In this document: positions 48,481 to 62,045 of the stretch, piece by piece
How the letters are laid out: every line of letters begins with the position of its first letter
How positions within the stretch are numbered: position 1 is the stretch's first letter
Origin: Haemonchus contortus
Taxonomy: Eukaryota; Nematoda; Chromadorea; Rhabditida; Trichostrongylidae
DNA: 64,000 nucleotides
Assembly: GCA_000469685.2 (NCBI GenBank)
Contig: LS997563.1
Coordinates: forward strand, 45,372,651 to 45,436,650
Direction: 5' to 3'
Translations under genes and position numbers: made by a program
Notes under the pieces: model-generated
Told to the model about the DNA's origin: nothing
Seen by the model: only the letters and a program-made list of their open reading frames with translations
Databases searched by the model: none

Positions 48481-49467
48481 GTTACTATCGTCATAATGTT
48501 ATTCTACCTGTATACTGAACTACATGATTCACGTGGTGATAGTCTTGGATTGCCACTTGCCTATACATTGATTACAGTAATTTCTGTTTTTTGAATCAAG
48601 ATTGTTTTTTATTCTCTTCATATCTTTATCGCTTTCAAAAACCTATTAGTGGCGTTCTTTCTGTTTTCCCAGCGAGTGGACGTCCATACTTTTTGCGTGT
48701 ATTTTAGAACTGCGTTCTAATCAATATGCCCATATGCCCATCTTCCTTACAGGAAAAGATCCCTTTACGAGAACTGACAAGTACTGGCAAGTTTGAACGC
48801 GTTCACACCATGGCGTCATAGCTGGCGTTCGTTTCTACTGATATGTCCCTTGAATCGATCGATATTGAAGGTGTCGGGAAGGGCGATAAAATCAGTTGAG
48901 GCCTATTGGGGCCACTACAGAGGGCGGTTGTGGTAGACTTAGGTTCATCCATTGAATCATTCAAAATCGCATTAAGCATTCAATGATTCATCCAACATAA
49001 AATATTAAAACTAATCGATCGATTCTCTTGAATAAAATTTTTGAATTAGAATTTGAGTTGATAATTTGTTTCCAGGATAATTTGGGTCTTTTCAGGTATC
49101 GCGGATTCCTGGCCCACCTAGCTACGATTCGATTGTCTACTCTGCGCCCGAACAGGAGCTGAATTATTTTATTCTACGTATTTCAACACCCGATTCTTCT
49201 AAGTCCTCCCTCTTCTTCCTAGCCCATTCCTTTCCTATTCCTTCCTTAACCCACCCTTTTTTGTCATCTATCCCATTTTTCTTCGTCATCACCTCAGTCA
49301 CCATTGTCCGATCTGGATGTTTCTCTGAGTCATACTCGTTGTGATATGACTAGAGACACATTCAGCTTGGCTACGTGACCATATCGTGGCTATCACATGT
49401 CCTTCTAAATGAATTCAATAATTTAGAACAGAATTCACTGTTTCTACCGTATCGGTCACAGTTGTAA
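48481..49467. other. Region preceding the retrotransposon fragment
   Basis: No gene. It contains the 49308-49372 copy of the dispersed repeat (minus orientation). Sequence immediately before 49468 may still belong to the retroelement, but an in-frame TAA at 49465-49467 ends the recognisable reading. Confidence 0.4.
49308..49372 (-). repeat. Dispersed repeat shared with 38.9 kb
   Basis: Minus-strand copy of the 38910-38971 segment, lying about 100 bp upstream of the retrotransposon reading frame and in opposite orientation to it. Confidence 0.7.
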
Positions 49468-51041
49468 TGTCAGGTAGGACCTTATAATGATACGTGCACT
49501 ATTCTGAACTATTCTGACATTATTACTCCCAAGTCTTCTTGCTCTCAAACTCCCGATGGTATTCCTCAAATCGTTTTCCGAAAATGTGCTGATGAACTTG
49601 CTGTACCTTTAGCACATATATTCAACATTTCTTTGCGATTGGGAGCTGTGCCTTCCGTCTGGAAAAGTGCTATCATAACACCGCTCAACAAAAACCCGCA
49701 ACCCAAAACTCCTACTGACTACCGACCTATTTCTATAACTAGCACTGCGTGCAAACTCATGGAAAGATGCATCAAAGACCGAATCGATGCGTTCATTGAT
49801 CGATTCAGTATACTTCCTGATGAACAATATGGTTTCCGAAAAAAGGTATCCACTGAAGACAGTGTGCTGGACTCGATCCACCAATGGATGTACCATAAAT
49901 CCTTTCACCATATGGTTGACGTAGTTTATTATGATATTGCTAAGGCGTTTGATACTGTGAGCCACCCAAAACTACTCCGCAAGCTGGTCGATGTAGGTGT
50001 GAGGGGTAATCTCTGGAGTTGGATAAAATCTTTCCTCAGTGACAGAGTTTTTTGTGTCAAGGTTAGAAATTCAATTTCTACATACAGACATGTAACAAGC
50101 GGTGTACCCCAAGGCAGTGTGTTGGGTCCGCTTCTTTTCAACATTTTTGTATATGATCTTCCCAAGTGTTGTCGCATACACCCTTCGGTCCAAATATGCA
50201 TGTTTGCTGACGACGTGAAAATGTTTCTCCCTTTTCAAGTGGATAACGAGAGTGAAGCACATTCGATTTTACAGCGCTCAATAACTGAAATGGTTCACTA
50301 TTTAGATCAGTGGCAGTTAAGATTGTCTTTGAGTAAAACATATGTCCTTCACTTGGGAAGGAATAACCCCCAGGCGCAATACTTTCTGTGGCCTCATACT
50401 CCCATATGCGCTGTTTCCAGAGCCAAAGATTTGGGAATCGTAATTGATCAAAGCCTCTCCTTTGAATACCATATCTCCAAAGTCACTGATACTGCTCGGG
50501 TTGCGATGTTTCGTATATTAAGAACGTTCCGCTTGAGAAATCCATTTCTTTTATCACGATTATTCAAGGTTTATGTGCGTCCCCTTCTAGAGTGGAATTC
50601 ATCTGTGTGGAGCCCGTATAAGAAAAAGGACATCGATAGTCTCGAGAATGTCCAGCGTTTGTTCACGAAGCTAGTTTATTTCCGCTGCTACCGGACAAGA
50701 CCTGATGAAATGCCTTCGTATGATTCTCGACTGAAGAATCTAGGCCTAGAGCGCTTGAAAATGAGGAGAGTGGGGTCTGACTTAAATCTTTTGAGAAAAA
50801 TTTGGATGCTTGATAGGAAAATCCGTCTTTCCAAGTATGGTATATTCAGAGCATGCCGAGGAAGAGTTTTCTAGATTTGATTATTACATACCGGTCTCAA
50901 AAGATGCGAGTTTTTTCCAATTCCTTTTTTCATCGCTGCGTTAAATTACTCAGAATGCTTCCAGGTAATTTCTTCGGAAAAAATACAAGTTTAAAATCGA
51001 TATTAAAGGATCCAGCCTTGCAGCAAATCTTGTCTCTATGA
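49468..51041 (+). pseudogene. Reverse transcriptase remnant
   Basis: One frame is open from 49468 to the TAG at 50874; the internal ATG at 49633 gives 413 residues. Motifs in order: TDYRPISITSTACKLMERCI, YYDIAKAFDTVSH (motif A Asp), SGVPQGSVLGPLLFNIFVYD (motif B), CMFADDVKMF (motif C catalytic Asp pair, FADD), LSLSKTYVLHLG, and KDLGIVID. The layout is that of CR1/Jockey-group LINEs. The family's C-terminal tail (FHRCVKLLRMLPGNFF) continues in another frame up to 51041, so a frameshift separates it. The catalytic motifs are intact, but the element is dead through truncation. Confidence 0.9.
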
Positions 51042-51446
51042 TTCGAATGGCAATATGAAGAACGAAGCTCATTAATCCTCGATGATCTCATTTAGCACAC
51101 TATGCTTCATACACAACTCATAGTTTTGACATCGGGTGTTATGTGGTAATGAAGCTTCTGTCTGAGCAACTCAGCTTCTGGACACCGCCTCGCCACTACC
51201 CGATCGCTACAATGCGATTGCCATCTTCCTACAACTAACACTAGTGGATTGAGGTGCGAGTGATTTCCTGAGTATTACATGTTCTGGCTCATTCTGGATG
51301 TCGGAGCCACCAATGACACCCTTGCTAACGTGAGATTTGATGATGTGTATGAATGTATGTAGTGTGTCTGAATTATATTTTCTATTTATTTTCTCGTGTC
51401 ACATCCTTGTGATGTATTATCAAATAAATAAATAAATAAATAAATT
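49468..51446 (+). mobile_element. 5'-truncated CR1/Jockey-like non-LTR retrotransposon
   Basis: Contains the C-terminal two thirds of a reverse transcriptase, a short 3' part, and a terminal (AAAT)n tail at 51422-51446 instead of poly(A). Missing are the 5' end, the first ORF and the endonuclease. Truncation at the 5' end is usual for target-primed insertion. Upstream codons 49468-49632 continue the frame without a start (for example IPQIVFRKCADELAVPLAHI). Confidence 0.9.
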
Positions 51447-52767
51447 ACGTGATTTCTCTATCGATACGAACCGAGCTCGTAATGGTTCATTCGGAATCAT
51501 TTATTAAAGCCACTCGACCCGCTTCCTTTCGAAATGAACCTTCTAATGGTGATGCAGGAGTCCGTTTACTTTGTGAACTATAGACTCGTCAGAGTAAATA
51601 AGTAGAAGAGATCGGTCAAAGATGTTGGCCGCAGGGAAGTGCTCGGAACTGCCTGAACAGGCAAGAATAAATGCTTCGTAATAGGAGATGACACTGGTCT
51701 GGAAGGAAGAAGATGGTACATTGGTTAGAGACGATATTGTCATTTGCATTGAATCCATGGATCGCATCTAGCCAGAATTGTGTGAGACTAATCATAGCCA
51801 GTCTCCAGAAAATGTTGATTATGTACATTGAAGATATGCTACAGCAGGTCTCCTACAACAAATCGAAGCGTCGAGTGCACGGTGCACTCCTGTGACCGTA
51901 CTATGTCGCCCATTTCAACGTAGGGGTCTTTAGTCGCTTACGATAATCAAAGAGGGATGACCCGCCTCTACGAATTACTGTCACATCGCCGGTGCTGTCA
52001 GTTAGCCATTTGAAGATGCCATCTGTCCTTCGATGGGTTGTCTTCCTGGGTTCAAACTGGCTCGAAGAAATTCAAATCGCGACCTTAATTTCGAATTCGA
52101 CGCCGTTGTCGCTGGGGAGGCGTGAACGAGACCCAAAGAAAGAGCGCATCGGCACCATGTCGACCTCTAAACGCGCATTAACTCTCAAGTAGTCTCACAA
52201 AGACAACGGAAGGATTATAACGGGTACGGGGAGAGACTGAATAAAGAAAGAATGGTCGTGAACAGTCCATCTCATAGTTGATTCGGGAATTTGAACCGTG
52301 CCAATGTAGAGACATAATCAATAGACAGGCGGTATTTTAGTGCGTACTTTTTTCAGAAGGAAACGGGTCCGTCTACAAGGTAAAGTAGATACAGAGGGGG
52401 ACCAGTTGACAATGACCTTCGAGCCATAAAATTACTTTTTTATAAAAACTACTTTGACATTTTTTAGGTGCTCAGCTTTTTGTTTGTATGAAGATCTGGC
52501 TTTTTTTATGGAAGAAGTGAGGGTACAAACCCGTCCAAGGCCAAAATATCGCCTACAATTTGGAAAATTTGTTCTATTTGTTTGATTTTACAATCTATCC
52601 TCCACTGTTCAGGTACGTTGAGAGTGGCAGAATTGCAAAAGGTGGTTGAAGATTCCGACTCATCGCTAGACGAAGTCCAGCATTAAGCGGTCCATTTCAG
52701 AGACCTGTAAAGCACCTAAGTTGTGCAAAATATTATTGGTAGAACTTCTTGGTAAACAAAATTCAAA
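51447..52767. other. Intergenic, no gene recognised
   Basis: Short frames only, on both strands (51543-52192). I see no motif, no repeat landmark and no exon chain. Confidence 0.4.
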
Positions 52768-53052
52768 GACAAAGTTTTTGGCGTTAGCCCGTCTTTGGAA
52801 TGCGCCCCGCGTTCGACTTCAATTCGAAATCGTAGTGGCCTATTGAATATGAATTTAGCCTATACAATGACTTGCTGTAATCAGCCAATGTACAAGTCAA
52901 TGCTTTAATCTTCCAAGACCACTTTGGTACCAATTAATTGGCCCCGGAGGGATGGAAGGCTCACTTGGCCCAGGCGGATATCGAACGAGGATTTGAACCC
53001 GTGACCATGCGTGTGAAATAGTGCACCTTTTTCCACTACACCACTTCCGCTC
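52768..53052 (-). mobile_element. tRNA-derived SINE copy
   Basis: Nearly full-length, minus strand. It keeps a B box (GGTTCAAATCC in reverse), an A-box region reversed as CCACTACACCACTTCCGC, and the body landmarks TTGGTACCAATTAATTGGCC and TTTTTGGCGTTAGCCCGTCT. Moderately diverged. Confidence 0.87.
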
Positions 53053-54981
53053 AAGATTTCTTTGAGTATGTTACCAATATAAGCAAACGTGTGTCAGTGC
53101 AAAAATTTATACATGGTCTAGTGAATTTATAAAAAAAAGTTGTTTCGGCAGTTTCAGGGACGAGTTTCGGGAAGTTTGAAAGATTTCGGCCGCAAGATTT
53201 CATAAGAGATAGTAATTCACGTTTTTTGTTGTTTCAAAGTTTTTCCGACATAGTTTTCAAGAGGCAATGCCTTGCTCTGTTTACTGCATTCTCTATTTTC
53301 CTACAGCAGAAGCCATAGATATACTAACACGTTCGGTCCTTCACAACTGAGAAATCTTTCGACTCTGAGAAATACTGGCAACCATCACAAAAATCCTTCA
53401 CATCACATCAAACCCAGCTCGTAAGATTTGAGCTGTCGAAGTTGGCTATTATTTCCCTTCCCCAACCATTAATGTACACTACATAGATTGATGGTTGACC
53501 ACCTCATCCAACAGACTCGGCCCTGATGGCTAAGTTTAGCCTTAAAAGGCTCTCCATTTTGCTCCCTACCACGCTCCATGGTGTCCAATCTAACCAGACA
53601 ACACCAAGGGAATCATAGCCGCGAACCTAAGTTTTTGTTAACCGAAGAAGGACTACCAGTTGTCACACAACTGTACAACACTTGCAGTTTTATAGTAGAA
53701 CGGTTGATGATCAGTTGAAATAACTACTCGAAAAAGATCAGAGCAATCCCTGTATGCACGCTATTGAAGAGGTCGTTGTCCTGGTCGAATACATCTGCCC
53801 CGACCTCTGGCCTCCTCCTCCTATTCATGCGACTTTCATGAATGAATGACAAACGAGCGACCGATGGCAGAATTTGGTCGTAAATTTCATCCTGCAAAGC
53901 AAATTTGCCTATCAACGCCTTCTTCTTACAACCCGTAGCGGTCGGTGTGGGATTACAGTAAACAATAGAAGGATCCATAAAAATGGAGGGAGCTGTCTAG
54001 ATGTAGATCTGTCTGATGTGCCTGATTTACATGAGTGCGGACCTTTTCTCAGGGTTCTCCTGATCAGATTCAGATCAGTCTAGTGCGCCGTGCACCCGAC
54101 TTCCATTCAGAGGCGTCAAACCTTTGAATGTTCCCTTCGCCTAACTAGGAATTCCTGTAAAAGTCAACCAATGTTCAGGTGCGCTTGAACGGCTAGCTTT
54201 GACATATGTGATAAACTCATACTACTATATTAGCGTGGTATCGATAGACGATTCGCGGGGGCACAGTAGGCTTCCTGGGGAGGGTTCGATCTAAAAGTTT
54301 GTGGTGGCATGTGCTAGAAATCAGAATTTTTAGAAAAAGATCGAGTATTGGTATGCAACGACTCTTTTCCAAATACATCATGTCCTTGATTTTGATCGAG
54401 TATGGTGACAACACTCAACACTAATACCGCCCTGGGGAGACTGGTCCATACGAAAGACATGGTTTCTTTACTCTCACCATCAGATGAATTTCCTACTAAG
54501 GTCGAGTCTTTTAATGAAAAAAGCTAGCCTCTGAGTCTTTAGGTTAAAATTGTTACTAATGCGTCACAAAAGTGATAACACCGCTCATCTAAGAAAAGTA
54601 CATTTGTAATAAGATCTATAGACGTAATTGCATATGGTCAATGTAGCTGCTGACAGCTAGGAGTGCCCTCATTCATGAAATTGCCCTGGAGCATTAGTCG
54701 GGCACGGTGTACCAGCTTTTCACGTATAGTTGAAGAGGTAACACTATTGTATCTTTAATAAAAATTCTTATTTATATAGTAGAAGCTCTTCGAAAGCACC
54801 TCGAAAACAACAACCATAAACATGCGTAACATGAACAGAGTATATAGGAAAGTCAACCTGCCTTGTAAATAAGTATGATCTGTATACAACAATCACAAAG
54901 GGAAACATTGAACAAATCGATAATTCTTAAAACATAGAGATGAGATCAGTGTAAAGAAGTTTCCTCAAACAAACCAGTTTA
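53053..54981. other. Intergenic before ints-7 3' end
   Basis: A minus-strand frame at 53724-53978 (DEIYDQILPSVARLSF, then a run of arginines, ending FFE) follows a TTTGCTTTGCAG acceptor-like site but has no recognised family. A SINE 3'-end fragment (CACCCGACTTCCATTCAGA) lies near 54090. The right end should hold the ints-7 3' UTR. Confidence 0.4.
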
Positions 54982-57900
54982 TCACTCTTTAACGTCCACT
55001 TTTAACGATGCCGTCGTGTCCGATACCCATCGCTTACCCTGCTCACCATCAACAAATTCGACGGAGAATTCAATATTGCACGACTGAACTCGGAAAAATC
55101 AAAGCAGAAGTTATTCAAAAGTTGGATTACTCCCAAATAGCAAACCTGTTTGAACTGCATGAGAAAGTTGGCAGTAAAATGTATATTTTCGGTTGGCTTC
55201 ACGGTGCGAGTTTCAGTATAATTGAGCTGAAAATCGTAATTAAATTAGTACAAACTCCCCACTCGTTTTTGCTATGCTGCGTCAGTTGGCAGCAGCTTTG
55301 AGAACGCCACGTAACTGAAAACTGAAAAGAAACATGGAAAAACGAGTATCAAAATGAGAATAAGAGAGAATGGCTCAAAAAAGTGCCAAGGAGCAAAAAA
55401 GTGGCAAAAAATGACTTACCGCTGGCATAGTCGGAAACTGCATACTAGCTGTGATAATAAGTGAGTGCACCGGTACCGTATGTGTAGTTGATATAACGCC
55501 GTCCACTTGTATCGGTACAGTATCCGTTATCGATACCGTGATACCGTCTTTGATTTGCGAATGAATCGACACCGACATCTGCAATTTTCAGAAGGTATAT
55601 TACCAAGGAGCCAACTGTGTTAGCATTTACTGAAATTTTGTTATGGACTGAGCGTTATTTGTTGAAAAAAAAAACCAAACTGAACAAAAAAACGTATGAA
55701 AAAATAATTTACCTGAATATTCGTAGAGTACATCTGTTGGAAGAAGAATCTTGGCATATAAATTGGATATGTGAATAGGTCTCGAAGCATCTCGACAAAA
55801 TGTTTGAGGGACTGAAATAGACATTCAAGTCGGTAAACGAGACATTTAACTGGCCGTTGGGCCATTTGTAGTTGAAGCTCATCGGTCATAACCGAGATCG
55901 GTAGACATCAAGATCAGGGCAAACTGCTCATAAGCATTTTTTACAGTCATATAGAAGTCCGGAGAAGCGACTTTCTATGAAATGACTAGAGGTTTTTTAA
56001 AGTAGCTTTTACTTCGTAGGAGGTAGAAATTTCTAAAGTCAGAACAGTCAGTCAGCCAAAGTTAATGAAGTAATTGAGCAGAAATACCAGTCCGTATCGA
56101 TGAAAAATAAGCAGCGATTCTCCTTTACGTCGTAATCTCATCCCTCCAAGTTATTGTAATTACAAAAAATCTATTGACAAGTTGATTTCACTTAGTTGAG
56201 TTTAGTATAGGATCTTGTTCTTGTTTCATTTCCTTCTTCCATGGTCATGTTATTTTCCTCATTTCACATACTTACAGCACGTCCGTTAAATAATTAAATA
56301 AATAAGCCAAGCGGACAAGGTATTCGGTTTGACTTCTTGCAATTTCGGTACCTCGGAAATCTAAACATTGATGTATTCGGGTTTCGGGAAAATTCTATTC
56401 CAAAAACTACTATCTGTATCGGAAATCAAGAATTTCTAAAAACTGTAGTTATACGCTACCATTGCTATTCATTGCCTCAAAGATAAAGGAACCACCACAA
56501 TCATTTCTCCTACGGAACTTTATTTCGGCACTCCTACAACTTATGTCACTCTGCTTTTTTTGTCTTTCCTTACGCTTGTATTAAATAGATCTGATCCGAT
56601 TTATGCAGCGCCAATAGATTAAGAACTTCCTAATATCTATCTCTCTCATGTACACGATAGCCCCCTTCTAATCCGAAAAATACTGTAATTACCCCGCATT
56701 AGAGCTACATACCCATCAATCAAACACACCTGCATCGTTATGCCTTCGTCGCTGGCGGCTAGCTGTTCGATTTGACCCGATGCTATTTGTAGTTGCTCTA
56801 ACAATAATTGCGTATGTGTGGAGTTACCGGACGATGTCGGCAAAGGCACTCTTAAAACCATTACTGTAGGTTTTCGGTGGTTATACCGTTTTCCTGCAGG
56901 GTGGTACTTACACTGATGCTTGCCGTCCAGTGATGCAGTGCAGGGCGTACTGTACAAGTGCGCATTGCTTGTGTTGTAGAGCAAGGAAGTCGATGGTTTC
57001 TTCGTCTGCACCAAATGACGATCTAGCCAAACGAAGCCATGCTTGACATGCTCGTGAGATTCCAAAGTCACAGGCTATTAGCTGAAATGTGTTGACCGTT
57101 GCAGCAAAGTTTACTTTCAATGTGGGAACGTGTTCAAAAGCTAGTAATTAGTTATAAAACCTATTCAAACTATACGTTATCTCATTAGTTTGGGATGTGC
57201 AAGTTCGGCTGCCTTGCCTTCAGTTTTTATCTGACTCGCAGATTGTTTCGACTTCACTATTGAACGATTTCGAAGCTTTAAATGGGCATTAAACGCTCGG
57301 AACTTCACTACGGACTCCAGGAGAGACCAGTCAATGTAATTGTTTACAAATTTGCACCAAGTTACACCAAGGGGTGTCACAATGTGAGGATAGTGTTTTC
57401 TACCTTTGCCGTGTTCTCGACCTTCTCTGACTGCATTCAAAACGAATTCCTGACTTAGCCTTTCGTATCATCTAGAACCATTTTTTTATCATCGTTTTCC
57501 TGGTTTTTGACTTTTTTGGTTAACTTTTTTGCTTCCCAAATAACTTACCGCTTTCTTCACGCGAAAGATCACAGCTGCTGAGAGAGGATGTGCGCACCAA
57601 TTCAATGTCGGGCTAATCGCGCTAGCAATTTGCAACGCGGCATCTGAAGAGTAGAGTAAGCAGGCAACCCAATCGCTTGGAAAGGAAAGGGCTGCCTCGT
57701 GCTGGGAGCTCTGCGCCAAGGACTGAAATGAAAAAGGAATAGACAGAAATTAGTATGCTTAAGAAGACCGTGACCTACTTTCAAAATCGAATGGGTCTTG
57801 TAGAGACGCCTATTCTGTTCAAATAACGCTGCAACGGAGAAGTCATTGAGTTGACTTGCGGCCAGACTTTGCAATGCCTGGATCCATTCGCAATTTTCCA

Positions 57901-60900
57901 GTGATAACCTCTGAAAATGAACGATAATTTAAATTCCTTGGGTAACTTATTATGAAGAATTCAGTAAAATAGACAATAATATTAAGTTCGATCTGCTCAG
58001 CCTCCTCTTACCACACCCCAAAAAATATGACACTTTCAATTCGTCAATTATCGAAGGAAGTGAGGGATACCGCTACCAAAAACTTGAAATCTGCTTAACT
58101 TACATCAGTACAGATAGCTTTCAGATTGGGAAAGGCCGCTTTCTTCCAATGGCCATTTCGGAATGCAACTCGAGCAGCAACGTATCGGTCGAGGTCGGTT
58201 CCCTTCATGAGTGTGTCGACATCCTTTGGCAAATGAACCGACGGCGCCAGCAGCAGATATATCAGAGCTGTGCCAGATAGTTGACTCTTGAAAAAGTCCT
58301 CATATTATAAATACTTCAGAAAAAAAGAAGAAAGAACAGATGAAAACCAAAGAGAGAGACAAACCTCTTTAGCAACAACCTCTCTAGCCCAGTGATGCAA
58401 CTTGGACACAACGAAGGGTAGGCGACTAGCTATTTGACAGCAGAACTCAATCAGCTGAGCTATGTTTCCATGATTTAGAGGGATTTTCAGTATGCCGTCC
58501 AAAAGAGAAAGAATTTGTTCAGGTGGAACTTCATTGCAGCACATGAAGCGCCCAAGAGTTCGATAGAGCTAAAAAGAGCACTGATAAATGTATCCCTTCA
58601 GACTAATTGTTTGTGACGCCTGTAGCTAAACATGGTACGCAAGCGTGCGGTTGCAGAGCGGATAGCTGAGAGATGAAGGTGGCAGATTTGAAGTTGTGTG
58701 AGCAAGCGAACCAACAACTTTAGAGCAAACCAAAATCTCACCTTAATTGCCAATTTCGTCGGTAACTCATATTCTATTGTATCCAAGAATGGTCCACAGA
58801 GCATCTGCCACTTACGTTCGTTTGGTACTCGACAAACGATATTACAGCTTATTTGCAAGTAGCGAATACGCATTTCCATACAATCACTTTGCCCGAGATA
58901 TCCCAATTCGCTTAAGGTTTCTGAAATTATCGATATCCTCGCCAGTGCTATAGTTCACGTTATCGTTACGTTATGCTTATAGTCACTTCGAGATGTGTTT
59001 TTCGGCTTTTTATTCGGAATTGCTCCTATTTCATAGTTTCCTTTCAACTTTTTCCACCAGACCAAACCTATATAAAAATGGTTATACTCTTTATATATGG
59101 TCTTTAGACAACACTTCGAATTACAGCTAAAAAATCACACTTTTCATGAGATAAAAAACTGTCATGGGGCCCACAAGAAGGCTGGCAAGTGCACTGCGGC
59201 GGCGAACCCTGAACGTTTCAACTGGTCCTTATTACAATCATTACAGCCGTCTCCACATAGGGTCAGGGCCTTGGGCGACTTTACCCAGCTATAAGTGTAA
59301 AAAGTAAACCTGTTTCGAAAACTTTCAAATCATACATACCATACAATCCCATAATCAAGCCTGGACGTGCTCTTTTAGTCAACCCGACAAGAACCTCCAA
59401 GTATCGTTGATACGTATTGGGATTCGTTGAAACTCTGGACTTCAACTGATGGAGTTTCTGAAAAGCAAAATAAGAAGGATTAGAAACAGTAGGAGTGAAA
59501 ATACAACACCAAAAGTTTACTACGTTATTCTAAAATGCCAACAGAGAATTGTTTGAACAAATTAAAGCTCTCAAGCATGCCCTTCGAAAACTGAGGGATA
59601 TGCTACTAAGCAATATACGGATATTTCTGTCTAAAAATGGGAGCTCAATTTCACCTTCAAATGGTCCTCTCTCCAAACATGTGAATGCTTCGCTAGCCGT
59701 GCTATATTGTGTAACGTGGACATACAGACAGGAAAATTATCACCGTGACATCCGGATACCACTCCGATGAGAATGTCGAGCTGTGAATGTAATCCAATTA
59801 CTTGTCACAAAAGCCAATTTAAAGACAAAATAATTGCACCTGCTCTGGAATCGCATAACGCGTCGCTTCTGCCAGAGTTGTTGTTGAATCAAGCAGTGGG
59901 CAGATCAGTTCATTAAATGTAGATATCTCCAGAAGACGAGTTGTAAGAGAGAACACCTCCTGAAGCAACATTTCAATTCTCATTACCTATATAGATAGTA
60001 CAGGAATCGAAGGAGCGAACCAGTTCCCTGCGAGAATAAATCCGTTTTCCCTCAACCAACTTTTCAGGTGACAACAGCTTCCTGAAGGCTGGTATTGACT
60101 CCTACCAACAACAGAAGCGAAAGGATGCCCGTTGCATCAATCCCATTCTAATAACAACAATATTTTCATCAGCCTCCCCAGGGTTCTGTTATAAGGTGCC
60201 CTTAACCATAATTTTCCACACAGCGTTCGACTCTAATCGTGATTGAAATTTGTAATACTTTTAAGCCTCGAAAATAAGCACTCCAGAAATAAGTGTTAGA
60301 TCGATCAAAAAAAGGCAGAGTCAGAGGAATGACGAAAACAACGAAAAAAGGGACCGGGACCCTGAAAAGAGCATTATTTCATCTCACCGAGCGATGTAAA
60401 TTTCGTAAGTCCTTTGCACTTGCCAGACCCTCATTCATATTTTCCCATTTGAGCTTTTTTTGACAGAATCTTCCCATAAGGTTGAGAGAAAAAAGGAAGG
60501 CTTCAATATAAAACATAGTCGGACCATAATCAATATGAAAAAAGCAACACACAGTGAGTATACCTTCATCGACGTCACAGTTGCTTTCATTTTGGCAAAA
60601 ACTTTTACGATCTGAGCTTTGCGGTCATACGTCGTTTCCTCAGCTAGCAGTAACTCGGATAGCTGTCCGATTATTGTGCTCGAGAAATCACTGTAAAAAT
60701 AGCTAACTACTACACCAATGATTTAGACGTAATTTACAATGGTCATCTGACCGGAGCCATATGAGTCTCTAGTGTAAGTCTAGGGGTACAGCGTGCCACA
60801 TAGTCATCAGACCATAAGTTTTGAGGATTGAATAGGTCAAGCCCTGCCTATATGGCGCATTAAGTTCCAAGAAGGAAAAACCACATGGCAAAACGGACCC

Positions 60901-62045
60901 TATGATTGTGACGAAAAAGATGTTAAATAGCCAAAACAAATCTAGCGGACTGTATAAGTCGACAATGCAAAACTCACGAAGATAGATGAGCAAAAGCAGA
61001 CATCGCATGACACGCCGCTTGGAACTCGCCCGCATTCTCGGCAGACATTGACTCTACGATAAGATGATGTACCTACATAACGGATGCGTTTTTCAACTGG
61101 GGAGGCATTTAAAAAAGGTACAAAAACCATACTTTACCTGCTTGCTTTCAGGCGATATTGGGGCAAGACTCGCAAGCGCCTTAACAAGCGGGAATGAATC
61201 ACGAAATGAAAGATTTTCCTAACAAGCTAACCTTTTACCTGAAGGGTCATAGCCCGTGCAACCGGATCATTAGAGTGGGACACGGAAAGGAACCTCTTGA
61301 ATATTTCACTTCCAGAGAAAACTAAGGACAGGTGTGATTTACATTCTGATAGGACTCGTGCTATGGTCATTCGAAGAGGATTTGACCTGTAAATGAAAAA
61401 TATTCATCTTATAGTCAGTCTTAAGATGGAAAAAATATACTCACCCATCTTTGAATGCATCTGCTAATCTGACTACAATTGTATTGACGTACATCGGAAA
61501 AGGATTGGCTTTGATAAGACTGGCTGTGGAGACCACCGTAGCTAGTTGGTCACCAAGTGATGGTGATCGGAGACCTATAATTGATGAGTACTGAATTGAA
61601 CTTATTTCATAGTGATACATCTCATAGCGTTGAACGCTACGTAAGACTGAAGTTCTTGTCAATGCCTAATACCTCCCATCGCTGCGGGAATTCCAGCTCT
61701 ACTGGTGACTCCCTTCTCGCAAAATGACTTTTCTTTTACCAATATAGAGCACTTAGAATAAAGCTCAAACTCAAGATTTTTTAATACAGCATACAAGGAG
61801 ATAGCTCGAGGGATGAAAGAGTGAGTAACTACCAAAGCTCCCAATTCGAGCCACGCGTTTGGCCACCATACACAATTGGCAATTTCAAAGTTATAAATAG
61901 ATGCACGCTATAGAACATTATGTTAGGCAGTCGTGGAACAGCAAAAGAAAATATAAACTCGTGAAAAAACAAAAATCTCACCTTTTTCGAAAGACTGCAA
62001 TTGAATGGAAGAATGTGAAGCTGGTTGTACCAGCTCCGTAGCCAT
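54982..62045 (-). CDS. ints-7: Integrator complex subunit 7 (ints-7), complete, 20 exons
   Basis: Exons: 62045-61982, 61574-61445, 61386-61239, 61179-61138, 61072-60978, 60690-60564, 60453-60388, 59986-59840, 59457-59340, 58920-58742, 58568-58365, 58286-58104, 57910-57779, 57722-57549, 57081-56912, 56850-56730, 55811-55713, 55578-55420, 55226-55146 and 55083-54982. All phases agree and give 846 residues (human INTS7: 962). Matches to human INTS7 run from end to end: KANPFPMYVN and VVRLADAFKDG near the start, SHSNDPVARAMTL, the ARM-like helical repeats, RYVAARVAFRNGHWKKA in the middle, FFFQQMYSTNIQ, and a final beta-rich domain (NIEFSVEF to KRWVSDTTASLKV). INTS7 is a helical scaffold subunit of Integrator, which processes snRNA 3' ends and terminates paused RNA polymerase II in the nucleus. 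The start is the first ATG after an in-frame stop. The acceptors of exons 4, 7 and 16 are weak. The gene may be cotranscribed with the upstream UPF0669 gene. Confidence 0.94.

Noticed and set aside
49609..50341. Minus-strand frames inside the retrotransposon
   Set aside because: They are shadows of the reverse transcriptase frame.
56646..57120. 141- and 70-codon minus frames as independent genes
   Set aside because: They read through ints-7 exons 15 and 16 and the intron between them.
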